Source of the DNA: Acidimicrobiia bacterium
GTDB lineage: Bacteria; Actinomycetota; Acidimicrobiia; Acidimicrobiales; AC-14
Direction: 5' to 3'
NCBI GenBank assembly: GCA_023264995.1
Contig: JAHFUR010000008.1
Coordinates: 62,001 to 126,000 of the forward strand
Length of the DNA stretch: 64,000 nucleotides
Shown here: positions 24,511-32,549 of the stretch, in pieces
Numbering within the stretch: position 1 is the stretch's first letter
How the letters are laid out: every line of letters starts with the position of its first letter
The notes under the pieces: generated by a model
Seen by the model: the letters and a program-made list of their open reading frames with translations, nothing else
What the model was told of the DNA's origin: nothing
Database searches by the model: none
Made by a program: the position numbers and the translations under genes

Positions 24511-27275
24511 CGGCGCTCCGCGGCCATGGCCGCCTCCAGCATGGCGGGCGTACGGCAGCGGGCCACTTGCTGGTCACTGATGGCCAGACCGGCCTCGCGA
24601 GCCTCGGCCAGGACGGCGAGGAACGAGAAGTCCTGCCAGTAGCTGTCCGTCGGTGACGCCGGCCGGCCCCGTCGCTCGGCCCACATCGGGGCCAGGACGC
24701 CCGCCGGCCGCCCATCCTCGGGACCGGCACCGGGCGCCGGCATGGCGTCGCCGTCGGGAGCCCCGTCGGGCCGGCGGGCGATGGCGGCGACGAGGACCAT
24801 CGCCGCCGGCCACACCACCCCGGGGAGGGTGGCCCACAGGGCCTGGCACAGCTCGGCCAGCGCCGGCGGCCGCCCGGGATCCGACGCCACGACGTAGGCG
24901 ACCAGCTGCGGGTCGCCGCCGGCGTCGGCCCGGACGGCGACGCCGACCTCGGCGACGCCGGGGCACGCGGCCAGCGCCCCCTCCAGCCGGCGCCGTGACA
25001 CCCGGAAGCCCCGCAGGTCGACCACGTCGGGTTCGACCTTCGGGGCGGGGTGCCCGAGTGCCTGGGTGGGGTTGGCGACCAGCTCGGCCAGGAGCGCCTG
25101 GAAATCGCCGAGGAGCCGCTGGGCGCCCGGGCGGGAGAACACGCCCCGGGCGACGAGCGCCAGCCCGGCGGGCGTCTCGGCCAGCGAGAGGATCAGGAAG
25201 CTGCCCAGGTACATGCCGTCGCCCCAGGTACCTGCGCCGGCACCGGCGCTGAAGTGCCGCTCGCTGCGGGCATCCGCGGCCACCTCGTAGGGGCCGATCG
25301 TGAGGCCAGGCATCGTCAGCGTGGCCACCTGGGGCGCCTCGGCCTGGAAGACCACCGCGACCTGGGGGACGACGCCGTGCCGAGCCGCCGGGCCGGCGAG
25401 GGACTCCGCCAGCGCGGCGTCGAACGCCAGGTCCTGATGGGCCAGCGCGCCGAGCAACGCGGTGCGGGCGCGGCCCACCAGCTCGGCGAAGGTCGGGCCG
25501 CCGTCGAGCCGCAGGCGGAGCGGCACCTTCTTGGTGAAGCAGCCGATGAGCGGCTCCAGGTCGCTCATCGCCCGGTGGGCGGCAACCGTGGCGATCAGCA
25601 GGTCGTCCTGGCCGGTGGCCCGGGACAGGAGCACGGAGAACGCGGCGAGCACCGTCATGAACGGCGTGGCCCGGAGCCGGGGGGCGAGGGCGCGCAGGTC
25701 GGCGACCAGCGGCGCCGGCAGGTCGAGGCGCAGCGGGCCTCCCGTGTCGCCGGCGCTCGGCAGGCCGAGCGGGAGCTGCACGGCCAGGGGGGCGCCGGCC
25801 AGCTCCTGGCGCCACCAGGCCCGGTCGGCGTCGCCCCGAGCGCCGGCCAGGGCGGCCTGCTCCCGGCGGCAAGCTTCGACGAAGGTGGTCGCCGGCTCGG
25901 CCAGCGGCGACGGCGCCCCCCTTCCGCGTACCGGAAACCCATGTTCTTGGCGGTCTGGGGGACGCGGAACGAACGACGCGGCGGCGTAGAGCGCCGACAG
26001 CTCGCGGCGGAACAGGTCGACCGACCAGTCGTCGAACACGGTGTGGTGCAACCGGACCACGAGCAGGTGGTCGTCGGGCCCGAGGCGGACGAGCCGGGGC
26101 TCGAACAGTGGGCCGGCGGCCAGGTCGAAGGGCCGGCTGGTGGCCTCGGCAATCAGGCGGGCGGCTTCGGCATCCCGCTCCCGCGGACCGAGGCCCCCCA
26201 GGTCCACGTACCCGACCACGAACGCCCGGTGGTCGCCGACCAACTGCCCCGGCCGGCCGGCGGCCAGGGCGAACGTGGACCGCAGCGGCTGGTGGCGCCG
26301 GGCCATCTCACCCAGCGCCCACCGGAGCGCGCCGGCGTCGAGCGGGCCCTGGTAGCGGCGGACCAGGCAGGGCAGGTTGAAGCTCCCCGGCGCGAGCTGC
26401 TCGTGCCAGAGCATGCCCTCCTGGGCGACCGCCGCCGGCGCCCACCCCTCCATGGCCGGCGCCGGCGATGGCGTCCCCAGTTCACAGACGACCGCGCCGG
26501 GGAAGGCCTGCGCCAACCGGTCCCGCAGGCCGGCGGACGGCGGCCCGCTCACGACCACCTGCGCGACCGACGACACGTCGTGGCCGCCGGGGGCACCGGA
26601 CGCCACGAGCGCGCCGGCCAGCGCCGGCGTGAGCCCGCAGGCCGTGGCCCGGTGGCGGGCGACCAGGGCGCACAGGCGGTCGGCATCGAACGGCGCCAGC
26701 GTCACCACCGGCTGGGCACGGTCCGGCTGGCGGGCCACCCCCAGCGCCCACTGGCCCCCGGGCGTGCCGGGCGCCCACCCGTGGACGAGCACCCCGTCGA
26801 CCTGCGGGTCGACGGCGTCGGTACCGGGCACGCGCCACGGCGCCGGCGGGGCCAGCGGGGCCGCCGGGTAGAGCAGCTCGGGCCCCGCACTCGGGCCCGG
26901 CCGGGGGACCGGCAGGCCGTCGCCCTCGCGTTCGAGCTCGTCGGGGTGCGCCACCCACACGCCATCGGGCGCCGGCGGGAAGGGCCGGGCCGCCAGCAGC
27001 CCGGCCACGCCGGAATGGACGACCGCCCGGTCGAGGTCGGCGCCGGCGGCCCCCGGCGAGAACAGCACCGCCACCGCGCCAGCCCGCACGGCCCCGCTGT
27101 GGGCGACGGCGAAGTCGGCCCACGACCGGCCGTCGAAGCGGAGGCCCACCCGGGTGCCGGCGCCGGCGCCACGCGCCGCCAGCCCACGCGCCACCGCGTC
27201 CGAGCGCTCCTCCCAGGCCCGGCGGTCGAGGTCGTCGCCTCCCTCGACCACCAGCGCGACGGTGGCGCCGGTCAT
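24507..27275 (-). CDS. NRPS-like protein: decayed A domain split around a C domain, atypical carrier
   Basis: 922 residues from ATG 27275. Residues 1-270 resemble the N-subdomain of the A-T protein at 15514 (shared features ALVARHR, LVASGA, DVSSV), but the SGTTGxPKG loop is replaced by a Pro/Ala stretch (about 136-150). A C domain spans about 280-740 with HHTVFDD (410-416), the usual Gly being Asp. Residues 750-850 resemble an A C-subdomain (DLRGFRVS) but the NGKVDR Lys is lost. Residues 875-922 look like a shortened carrier, QDFSFLAV replacing GGHSLLAV. Probably an initiating or coupling condensation protein. First gene of the NRPS operon. Domain decay is seen; function is inference. Confidence 0.8.
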   Translation of the reverse strand: MTGATVALVVEGGDDLDRRAWEERSDAVARGLAARGAGAGTRVGLRFDGRSWADFAVAHSGAVRAGAVAVLFSPGAAGADLDRAVVHSGVAGLLAARPFPPAPDGVWVAHPDELEREGDGLPVPRPGPSAGPELLYPAAPLAPPAPWRVPGTDAVDPQVDGVLVHGWAPGTPGGQWALGVARQPDRAQPVVTLAPFDADRLCALVARHRATACGLTPALAGALVASGAPGGHDVSSVAQVVVSGPPSAGLRDRLAQAFPGAVVCELGTPSPAPAMEGWAPAAVAQEGMLWHEQLAPGSFNLPCLVRRYQGPLDAGALRWALGEMARRHQPLRSTFALAAGRPGQLVGDHRAFVVGYVDLGGLGPRERDAEAARLIAEATSRPFDLAAGPLFEPRLVRLGPDDHLLVVRLHHTVFDDWSVDLFRRELSALYAAASFVPRPPDRQEHGFPVRGRGAPSPLAEPATTFVEACRREQAALAGARGDADRAWWRQELAGAPLAVQLPLGLPSAGDTGGPLRLDLPAPLVADLRALAPRLRATPFMTVLAAFSVLLSRATGQDDLLIATVAAHRAMSDLEPLIGCFTKKVPLRLRLDGGPTFAELVGRARTALLGALAHQDLAFDAALAESLAGPAARHGVVPQVAVVFQAEAPQVATLTMPGLTIGPYEVAADARSERHFSAGAGAGTWGDGMYLGSFLILSLAETPAGLALVARGVFSRPGAQRLLGDFQALLAELVANPTQALGHPAPKVEPDVVDLRGFRVSRRRLEGALAACPGVAEVGVAVRADAGGDPQLVAYVVASDPGRPPALAELCQALWATLPGVVWPAAMVLVAAIARRPDGAPDGDAMPAPGAGPEDGRPAGVLAPMWAERRGRPASPTDSYWQDFSFLAVLAEAREAGLAISDQQVARCRTPAMLEAAMAAERR

Positions 27276-27367
27276 TCGTCGAACCCGTCCGGCCGCACGG
27301 GCCCAGCCTACGGTCGGCGCCGGCGGCGCCATCCCCGCCGGCCGGGCCTACCGGTAGGGTCCGCCCC
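27276..27367. promoter_or_regulatory. Divergent promoter region (NRPS operon and MBL hydrolase)
   Basis: 92 bp. Plus strand: TAGGGT (27355-27360) lies 7 nt before ATG 27368, a leaderless arrangement; it overlaps the 12-bp perfect palindrome CCTACCGGTAGG (27347-27358), a candidate operator. Minus strand: TAGGCT (27307-27302) is about 26 nt before the NRPS ATG and could be its -10. A regulator bound at the palindrome would block the plus promoter directly. Confidence 0.45.
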
Positions 27368-28360
27368 ATGGCGACGGCCCCTCCGCGACTGGTGCTGCTG
27401 GGGACGGCCGGCGGCCCCCTCCCGTCGCCCGCCCGGTCGGGGATCGCGTCGGCGGTGGTCGTCGGCGGGCGCACGTACGTCGTCGACTGCGGGAGCGGGG
27501 TGGCCCGCCAGCTCCGCCGGGCCCGCCTGCTCGCCGGGCTGCACCGGGTGTGCATCACCCACCTCCACTCCGACCACACGTGCGACTACTTCAACCTGTT
27601 CCTCCTCGGCTGGCCCATCCTCCAGTGGGCCCCGCCGGTCGTGGTCCACGGTCCCGGGCCGGCCGGCGGGGCCGGCGCCTTCCCGCCCGACGCCGCCGGC
27701 CATCCCGTGCCGCTGCACCACGGGGCCAACCCCACGCCGGGGCTGGCCGACCTCACCGAGTTGCAGTTCGAGGCCCACGCCTACGACATCAACATCCGCA
27801 TGCGGGAGTCGGGCCGTCACGACCTCCGGCCGCTGATCGTCCCCCGGGAGATCGTCGTCCCGGCCGGCCTGGGCGCCGGCGGGCCCGACCGGGTGGCGCC
27901 GGCCATGGAGCCGGTCCTCGTCGAGGAGGACGACGACGTCCGCATCACCGCCACCCTGGTCCGCCACGCGCCGGTGTTCCCCGCCTTCGCCTTCCGCTTC
28001 GACACCGATGGCGGCTCGGTGGTCTTCTCGGGCGACACCGCCCCGTGCGCCAACCTGGTCCGCCTGGCCCAGGGCGCCGGCACCCTGGTGCACGAGGTGT
28101 ACGACGACAGTCCCGACCCGGGAGGCGCGGGTGAGCCCGGCTCCTGGGAAGCCCGGCGCCGCCACCATCACCTGGTCACCTCCCATACCCCCCTCAGCGC
28201 CGTGGGCGGCATCGCCGCCGACGCGGGGGTGGGGCGGCTGGTGCTCACCCACTTCATCCCCGGCGACGACGTCCTGCCCGACGCGCACTGGGCCACGGGC
28301 GTGGCCGGGTTCGACGGCGAGGTGGTCGCCGGCGCCGACCTGATGGAGCTGGACCTTTGA
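27368..28360 (+). CDS. MBL-fold metallo-hydrolase
   Basis: 330 residues. The zinc motif HxHxDH appears as THLHSDHTCD near residue 65, with a later VFSGDTAPCANL (metal-bridging Asp) near 222 and a C-terminal LTHFIP His. The order and length match RNase Z/arylsulfatase-like MBL proteins (AtsA type). In vivo these cleave phosphodiesters, sulfate esters or lactones. Near a sulfotransferase, an arylsulfatase-like role is possible but unproven. Start ATG 27368 is supported by a TAGGGT -10 box 7 nt upstream. Its TGA overlaps the TTG start of the aspartyl-tRNA synthetase paralogue. Confidence 0.85.
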   Translation: MATAPPRLVLLGTAGGPLPSPARSGIASAVVVGGRTYVVDCGSGVARQLRRARLLAGLHRVCITHLHSDHTCDYFNLFLLGWPILQWAPPVVVHGPGPAGGAGAFPPDAAGHPVPLHHGANPTPGLADLTELQFEAHAYDINIRMRESGRHDLRPLIVPREIVVPAGLGAGGPDRVAPAMEPVLVEEDDDVRITATLVRHAPVFPAFAFRFDTDGGSVVFSGDTAPCANLVRLAQGAGTLVHEVYDDSPDPGGAGEPGSWEARRRHHHLVTSHTPLSAVGGIAADAGVGRLVLTHFIPGDDVLPDAHWATGVAGFDGEVVAGADLMELDL

Positions 28361-29634
28361 ACCCAACGCCGGCCCATCCCCGCACCCTGGTCGGCGACCT
28401 GGCCGGCATGGACGGAGCCACCGTCCGGCTGTGCGGGTGGGCCCATGCGGTGGCCGCCGGCGTGATCACCCTGCGCGACCACACCGGGCAGGTGGCCCTT
28501 GTCGGCGGGCACCACGGCAGCGCGACCGTCACTCGCGAATCGGCCATCGAGGCGATCGGCACCGTCAGCCGGGGCGCGGCGGGCACGACCGTCGCCGTGG
28601 CCGAGCTGCGCGTGCTCGGCCCCGCCCTCGACCCGCCGCCCGTCGACGCCGCCTCGCCCCTCGCCGCCCGCCTCGACCACCGCCACGTCGACCTGCGCCA
28701 GCCCCGCAACCGGCTGGTCTTCGAGGTGCAGACCACCGCGGAGCGGGCCATGCGGGCGTGGTGGGCCGACCACGGGTTCCTCGAACTGCACACGCCCAAG
28801 TTCCGGGCCAGCCCCAACCGGTCGGGCCGGGAGCTGTTCTCGGTCGACTACTTCGGCCGCCCGGCCTACCTGGCCCAGTCCCCCCAGTTCGCCAAGCAGA
28901 TGGCCATGAGCGCCGGGTTCGAGCGGGTCTTCGAGATCGGGCCGGTCTTCCGGGCCAACCCCCTGGTGACCGACCGTCACGACACCGAGTTCGTCAGCGT
29001 CGACGTGGAGGTCTCGTGGATCGGCTCGCACGAGGACGTCATGGACATCGAGGAACGATGGCTGGCCCATGTCGTCGGCGAGGTCGCCGCCGCCCACGGG
29101 GCCGACATCGAGCGGCTGTTCGGCCGGGTCGTCCGGGTGCCCGAGACGCCGTTCCCCCGCATCACCATGGCCGGCGCCCTGGACATCCTGACCGGCATCG
29201 GCCACGTGCCGGCCGGGCCGGCCGGCGACATCGACGCCGAGGGCGAGCGGCTCCTGTGCGCCCACCTCGCCGCCGAGCACGGCCACGAACTGGTCTTCGT
29301 CACCGAGTACCCGGCCGCGGTCCGGCCCTTCTACCACATGCGTATGGAGGACGGCTCGGACCTCACCCGCAGCTTCGACCTGCTGTGGAACGGCTTGGAG
29401 GTGACCACCGGCGCCCAGCGGGAGCACCGCCACGACCGGCTGGCCGACCAGGCCGGCGCCGGCCCAGGCCGGCGGGCGGCCATCGCTCCCTACCTCGACT
29501 TCTTCCGCCACGGCTGCCCGCCCCATGGCGGCTACGGGCTCGGCCTCAGCCGCCTGCTCACCCGCATCCTCGGCCTCGACGACGTCCGAGAAGCCACCTT
29601 CCTCCCCCGTGACCGCCACCGCTTGTCGCCGTAG
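28357..29634 (+). CDS. Archaeal-type aspartyl-tRNA synthetase paralogue, shortened N-domain
   Basis: 425 residues from TTG 28357, overlapping the MBL stop (TTGA). Class II motifs: FRAN region (motif 2) about residue 200, and GYGLGLSRLLTRILG (motif 3) with the archaeal-type ending FLPRDRHRLSP. Length and ending fit the archaeal/eukaryal-type AspRS or AsnRS family, not the 590-residue bacterial AspS with its GAD insert. The N-terminal OB fold (RLCGWAHAV to GQVALVGG) is shorter than usual, so tRNA anticodon recognition may be altered. It could serve Asn-tRNA formation, act as an amino-acid-activating enzyme for the cluster, or confer self-resistance. Presence is clear; role is open. Confidence 0.8.
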   Translation: MNPTPAHPRTLVGDLAGMDGATVRLCGWAHAVAAGVITLRDHTGQVALVGGHHGSATVTRESAIEAIGTVSRGAAGTTVAVAELRVLGPALDPPPVDAASPLAARLDHRHVDLRQPRNRLVFEVQTTAERAMRAWWADHGFLELHTPKFRASPNRSGRELFSVDYFGRPAYLAQSPQFAKQMAMSAGFERVFEIGPVFRANPLVTDRHDTEFVSVDVEVSWIGSHEDVMDIEERWLAHVVGEVAAAHGADIERLFGRVVRVPETPFPRITMAGALDILTGIGHVPAGPAGDIDAEGERLLCAHLAAEHGHELVFVTEYPAAVRPFYHMRMEDGSDLTRSFDLLWNGLEVTTGAQREHRHDRLADQAGAGPGRRAAIAPYLDFFRHGCPPHGGYGLGLSRLLTRILGLDDVREATFLPRDRHRLSP

Positions 29635-29642
29635 GAACGGCG
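29627..29642. terminator. Short hairpin between convergent genes
   Basis: CGCCGT (29627-29632) pairs with ACGGCG (29637-29642) across an AGGA loop. It spans the stop of the AspRS-like gene and abuts the stop of the convergent FixH/YtkA-like gene. No T-tract follows; it may act as a weak bidirectional terminator. Confidence 0.35.
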
Positions 29643-30059
29643 CTACCGCACGTCGATGGGCAGCTCGATCTTCACCGGCTTCCGTGTGCCCGTGTCGACG
29701 ATCACCGTGCCCTGCCACATGCCGCCCATCTCGAAACGGACGGGCACGTCGTACTGGCCGGGCGAGGTTTCGCGCGCCACGTCGCTGACGCCCATCCCCG
29801 ACATCCGGCCGATGCCCCCCATGTCGGCCCGCAGGCACACCTGGGCGCCGGCCACCGGGACGCCGGCGCGGGTCACCCGGAGGGTCTGGGTCGTGGGGTC
29901 CACGCTGAACGGCGTGAGGAACTCGACGGCGTAGGCCGGGTCGTGGACCGCGTCCATCTGGCACTCCTTGGCCGGCACGGCCTTGAAGTTCACCAGCGCC
30001 ACGACGAAGGCGAGCACGGCCAGGGCACTCACCACCGTCAGCCGCCAGATGCCCCGCAT
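29643..30059 (-). CDS. Membrane-anchored FixH/YtkA-like protein
   Basis: 138 residues. One N-terminal membrane segment (about 7-25) is followed by an extracytoplasmic beta-sandwich domain of the FixH/YtkA type, ending in GTVIVDTG and KIELPIDV. These domains are common in copper-handling and cbb3-oxidase assembly contexts, but many are uncharacterised. It is Met-rich (MGGIGRMSGMG), which could bind copper. It is divergent from the ABC exporter genes and about 2 kb from a His/Met-rich cupredoxin lipoprotein, a hint of a metal or redox theme. The start is ATG 30059; no clear Shine-Dalgarno was seen. Confidence 0.6.
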   Translation of the reverse strand: MRGIWRLTVVSALAVLAFVVALVNFKAVPAKECQMDAVHDPAYAVEFLTPFSVDPTTQTLRVTRAGVPVAGAQVCLRADMGGIGRMSGMGVSDVARETSPGQYDVPVRFEMGGMWQGTVIVDTGTRKPVKIELPIDVR

Positions 30060-30136
30060 GTCAGCCGGTCGGGGCCCAGGTCGCGACCGCTCGCACTACG
30101 CTGACGGTAGCAGCCCGAAGGTCGAGAGGGAGCCCC
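30060..30136. promoter_or_regulatory. Promoter region of ABC exporter
   Basis: TACGCT (30097-30102) fits TANNNT and lies about 34 nt before the TTG start. A purine-rich GAGAGGGAG (about 30124-30132) is a Shine-Dalgarno-like sequence at suitable spacing. No -35 box was recognised. Confidence 0.4.
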
Positions 30137-31147
30137 TTGTCCACCGACTCCAAGGCCGGCGGGCCGCGGACGTCGGAGGCCCTCGGCGGCGCCGAGCCAT
30201 CGCGGCCCGAAGTCATCGCCACGTCGCGGCTGACCAAGACCTATCCGTCCCGCGACGGCCGGGCCGCCGGCCTGACGGCGGTCGACGGCCTCGACCTCTC
30301 GGTGCGGAGGGGCGAGATCTTCGGCCTGCTCGGGCCCAACGGCGCCGGCAAGACGACCACGGTCGGCATGCTCACCACCCGCGTCGTGCCCACCTCGGGC
30401 CACGCCGAGGTCAACGGGGTCGACGTCGCCGCCGACCCCGCCCTCGTCAAGCACTTCATCGGCGTCGTCCATCAGGTCAACACCCTCGACCGCAGCCTCA
30501 ACGCGTGGGAGAACCTGTACTTCCACGGTCGCTACTACGGCATGGGGGCCAAGGCCGCCCGCGACGCCGCCGACGAGCAACTCGAGCGCTTCCGCCTCTC
30601 CCACCGGGCCCGGTCGGAGGTCCGCACGCTCTCCGGCGGCATGGCCCGGCGCCTCATGGTGGCCCGGGCCCTCCTCCACCGCCCGGCCGTCCTTTTCCTC
30701 GACGAGCCGACCGCCAGCCTCGACCCCCAGAGCCGCCTGGCCCTGTGGGAGGTGCTGAAGGAGATCCGGGCCGACGGCCAGACCATCCTGCTGACCACCC
30801 ACTACATGGAGGAGGCGGAAGCATTCTGTGACCGGGTGGCCATCATGGACCACGGGCGCATCCTGGCCCTCGGCACGCCCGCCCACCTCAAGCACGCGGC
30901 CGGCGACGGGCGCGGCGCCGGCCCCACGGTCAAAGCCTGGCTGGCCCGGCTGTGGGCCGAGACGAGGGCCGCCGACCCTGACGCCGCGGACCACGGCCGG
31001 CGGCTTGACCGGCCGGCGGTGGAGGCCACGCTCGTGGAGGTGGTGGAAGCCGCCGAACGCCTCGGTCTCGGCCTCGACGACCTCGGCCAAGGCGTCACGC
31101 TCGAGACCGTCTTCTTCCAGCTCACCGGCCGCGACCTCCGGGAGTGA
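30137..31147 (+). CDS. ABC transporter ATP-binding protein (DrrA-like)
   Basis: 336 residues from TTG 30137, chosen because a GAGAGGGAG ribosome site lies just upstream. Walker A is GPNGAGKTT (about residues 69-77), the signature LSGGMARR about 171-178 and Walker B LFLDEPTASLDP about 191-202, followed by the switch His in TTHYMEEAEAF. The C-terminal 80 residues are the regulatory extension of the DrrA/daunorubicin-resistance group. It energises the following ABC-2 permease, with which it shares a GTGA overlap. Substrate is unknown; product export from the cluster or lipid transport are options. Confidence 0.88.
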   Translation: MSTDSKAGGPRTSEALGGAEPSRPEVIATSRLTKTYPSRDGRAAGLTAVDGLDLSVRRGEIFGLLGPNGAGKTTTVGMLTTRVVPTSGHAEVNGVDVAADPALVKHFIGVVHQVNTLDRSLNAWENLYFHGRYYGMGAKAARDAADEQLERFRLSHRARSEVRTLSGGMARRLMVARALLHRPAVLFLDEPTASLDPQSRLALWEVLKEIRADGQTILLTTHYMEEAEAFCDRVAIMDHGRILALGTPAHLKHAAGDGRGAGPTVKAWLARLWAETRAADPDAADHGRRLDRPAVEATLVEVVEAAERLGLGLDDLGQGVTLETVFFQLTGRDLRE

Positions 31148-31971
31148 CCGCCGTGCCCCCCGCCTCAGCCCAGCGCCCGCGCCGGCCGAACTGGACCGCA
31201 TTTGGAGCCCTGCTCCTCCGTGACCTCACCGTGCTGGACAAGGACCTGAAGGAGTTCCTGCCCAATACCCTCATGCAGCCGGCGATGCTGGTCTTCGTCT
31301 TCACCTACGTGTTCCCGCGCATCGGCCAGGGCATCGGGGGCAGCGGGAACGTGGGGCGCTTCTCCACCTTGCTGCTGGGTGGTCTGGTCGCCCAGTCCAT
31401 TGCGTTCCAGGGACTGTTCCGGGTGGCGCTGCCGCTCTCGCGCGAGCTCGACATCACCAACGAGCTCGAGGACCGGGTGCTGGCCCCGACCCGGGTCTCG
31501 GTGATCGCGTTCGAGAAGATCGTGGCCGGCGGCCTCCAGAGCCTTTTCGCCGGGTTGATCGTGTTCCCGGTGGCCGCCTTCCTGCCGTCGACGCCCATCT
31601 ATCTCCGGGCCCATTGGTCGACGTTGGCCATCGTGACCGTGCTCTCCTGCTATGCGTCGGCCGCCCTGGGCCTGACCATCGGCACCCGCATCGAGGCCCG
31701 CCTGGTCCCGATCCTGGTTGGCTTCGTCGCCCTACCCCTCGGCTTTTTCGGCGCCATCTTCTATACCTGGGACGCCCTCACGCCGATCGGCTGGCTCAAA
31801 GCCGCGGTGCTCGTCAACCCGATGGTCTACATGAGCGAGGGGTTCCGGGCCTCCCTTTCCATCGGTGTCGTGCACATGCCCCTCGGTGCCATCTACTCCG
31901 CATTGGTCGCGTTCTCGGTCCTCTTCACCGTGCTGGGCATCCGCGGGTTCACCAAGCGGGTGCTGAGCTGA
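31144..31971 (+). CDS. ABC-2 type transporter permease
   Basis: 275 residues from GTG 31144, coupled to the ATPase. About six hydrophobic segments are visible (around 45-65, 80-100, 130-155, 165-185, 195-215, 245-265), as in DrrB-type ABC-2 permeases. An amphipathic N-terminal region (LTVLDKDLKEFLPN) precedes the first helix. With the ATPase it forms an exporter. Being 0.5 kb past the NRPS cluster border it is a candidate product exporter, but the intervening convergent gene argues that it may be an independent unit. Confidence 0.85.
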   Translation: MTAVPPASAQRPRRPNWTAFGALLLRDLTVLDKDLKEFLPNTLMQPAMLVFVFTYVFPRIGQGIGGSGNVGRFSTLLLGGLVAQSIAFQGLFRVALPLSRELDITNELEDRVLAPTRVSVIAFEKIVAGGLQSLFAGLIVFPVAAFLPSTPIYLRAHWSTLAIVTVLSCYASAALGLTIGTRIEARLVPILVGFVALPLGFFGAIFYTWDALTPIGWLKAAVLVNPMVYMSEGFRASLSIGVVHMPLGAIYSALVAFSVLFTVLGIRGFTKRVLS

Positions 31972-32002
31972 CCCACTCGACCATCTCTCACCTGGAGGTC
32001 CC

Positions 32003-32467
32003 ATGAAGCGACGCCCGGTCCTTTCCGCAATGGTGGGGCTGGCGACCCTCGTCGTCGCCGGCTGCGGCGGGAGCTCGTCGGGGGCCGGCGAGCCGGCGGC
32101 GGCCGGCGGTGGCACCCGCACGGTCGAGGTCACCATCACCCCGGCCAAGCAGTACCAGCCGGCCTCCGTCACGGTGGCCCCCGGGGAGGTGGTGACGTTC
32201 AAGGTGACGAACGCCTCCGGCGAACTGCACGAGTTCATGATGGGAGACAGCCACGCCCACGCCGCCCATGAGAAGGAGATGGCGGGCATGCCGATGGCGT
32301 CAATGAAGATGGCCGACACACCCAACTACGTCGATATCGATCCCGGCCAGACCAAGCAGCTGACCTGGAAGTTCCCGGCCAAGGCCGGGATGACGGTCGT
32401 CTTCGGCTCCCATATTCCCGGCGATTTCACGGGGGGCTTGAAGGGCTCCGTCACCGTCGGCGGGTGA
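32003..32467 (+). CDS. Cupredoxin-like lipoprotein
   Basis: 154 residues from ATG 32003 with TGGAGG at 31993-31998. The lipobox LVVAGC (Cys21) indicates export and lipid anchoring. A plastocyanin-like domain follows: VTVAPGEVVTFKVTN, then ELHEFMMGD and a His/Met-rich insert (SHAHAAHEKEMAGMPMASMKM, about 80-100), ending with VVFGSHIPGDFTGGLKG. No conserved Cys ligand follows, so a classical type 1 site is doubtful; His and Met could bind copper. Extracellular copper binding or electron transfer is likely. 31 bp downstream of the permease gene. Confidence 0.75.
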   Translation: MKRRPVLSAMVGLATLVVAGCGGSSSGAGEPAAAGGGTRTVEVTITPAKQYQPASVTVAPGEVVTFKVTNASGELHEFMMGDSHAHAAHEKEMAGMPMASMKMADTPNYVDIDPGQTKQLTWKFPAKAGMTVVFGSHIPGDFTGGLKGSVTVGG

Positions 32468-32489
32468 CACGCGCCCACCGCCCGGGCCC

Positions 32490-32518
32490 TTGACAGGTAG
32501 GTGACCGCTCTTTAGCGT
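32490..32518 (+). promoter_or_regulatory. Promoter of VOC gene
   Basis: TTGACA (32490-32495) and TAGCGT (32513-32518) are separated by 17 nt, a canonical housekeeping spacing. A GGAAGAGAGG ribosome site follows before GTG 32550. This is the best -35/-10 pair seen in the window. Confidence 0.6.
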
Positions 32519-32549
32519 AACGGTCCGACTGCGGAAGAGAGGTGGCTCT

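Noticed and set aside
24507-27275. Pseudogene call for the split A/C protein
   Set aside because: The frame is open over 922 codons, coupled by GTGA to the next gene, and the C-domain HHxxxD is kept; decay is limited to the A and carrier parts.
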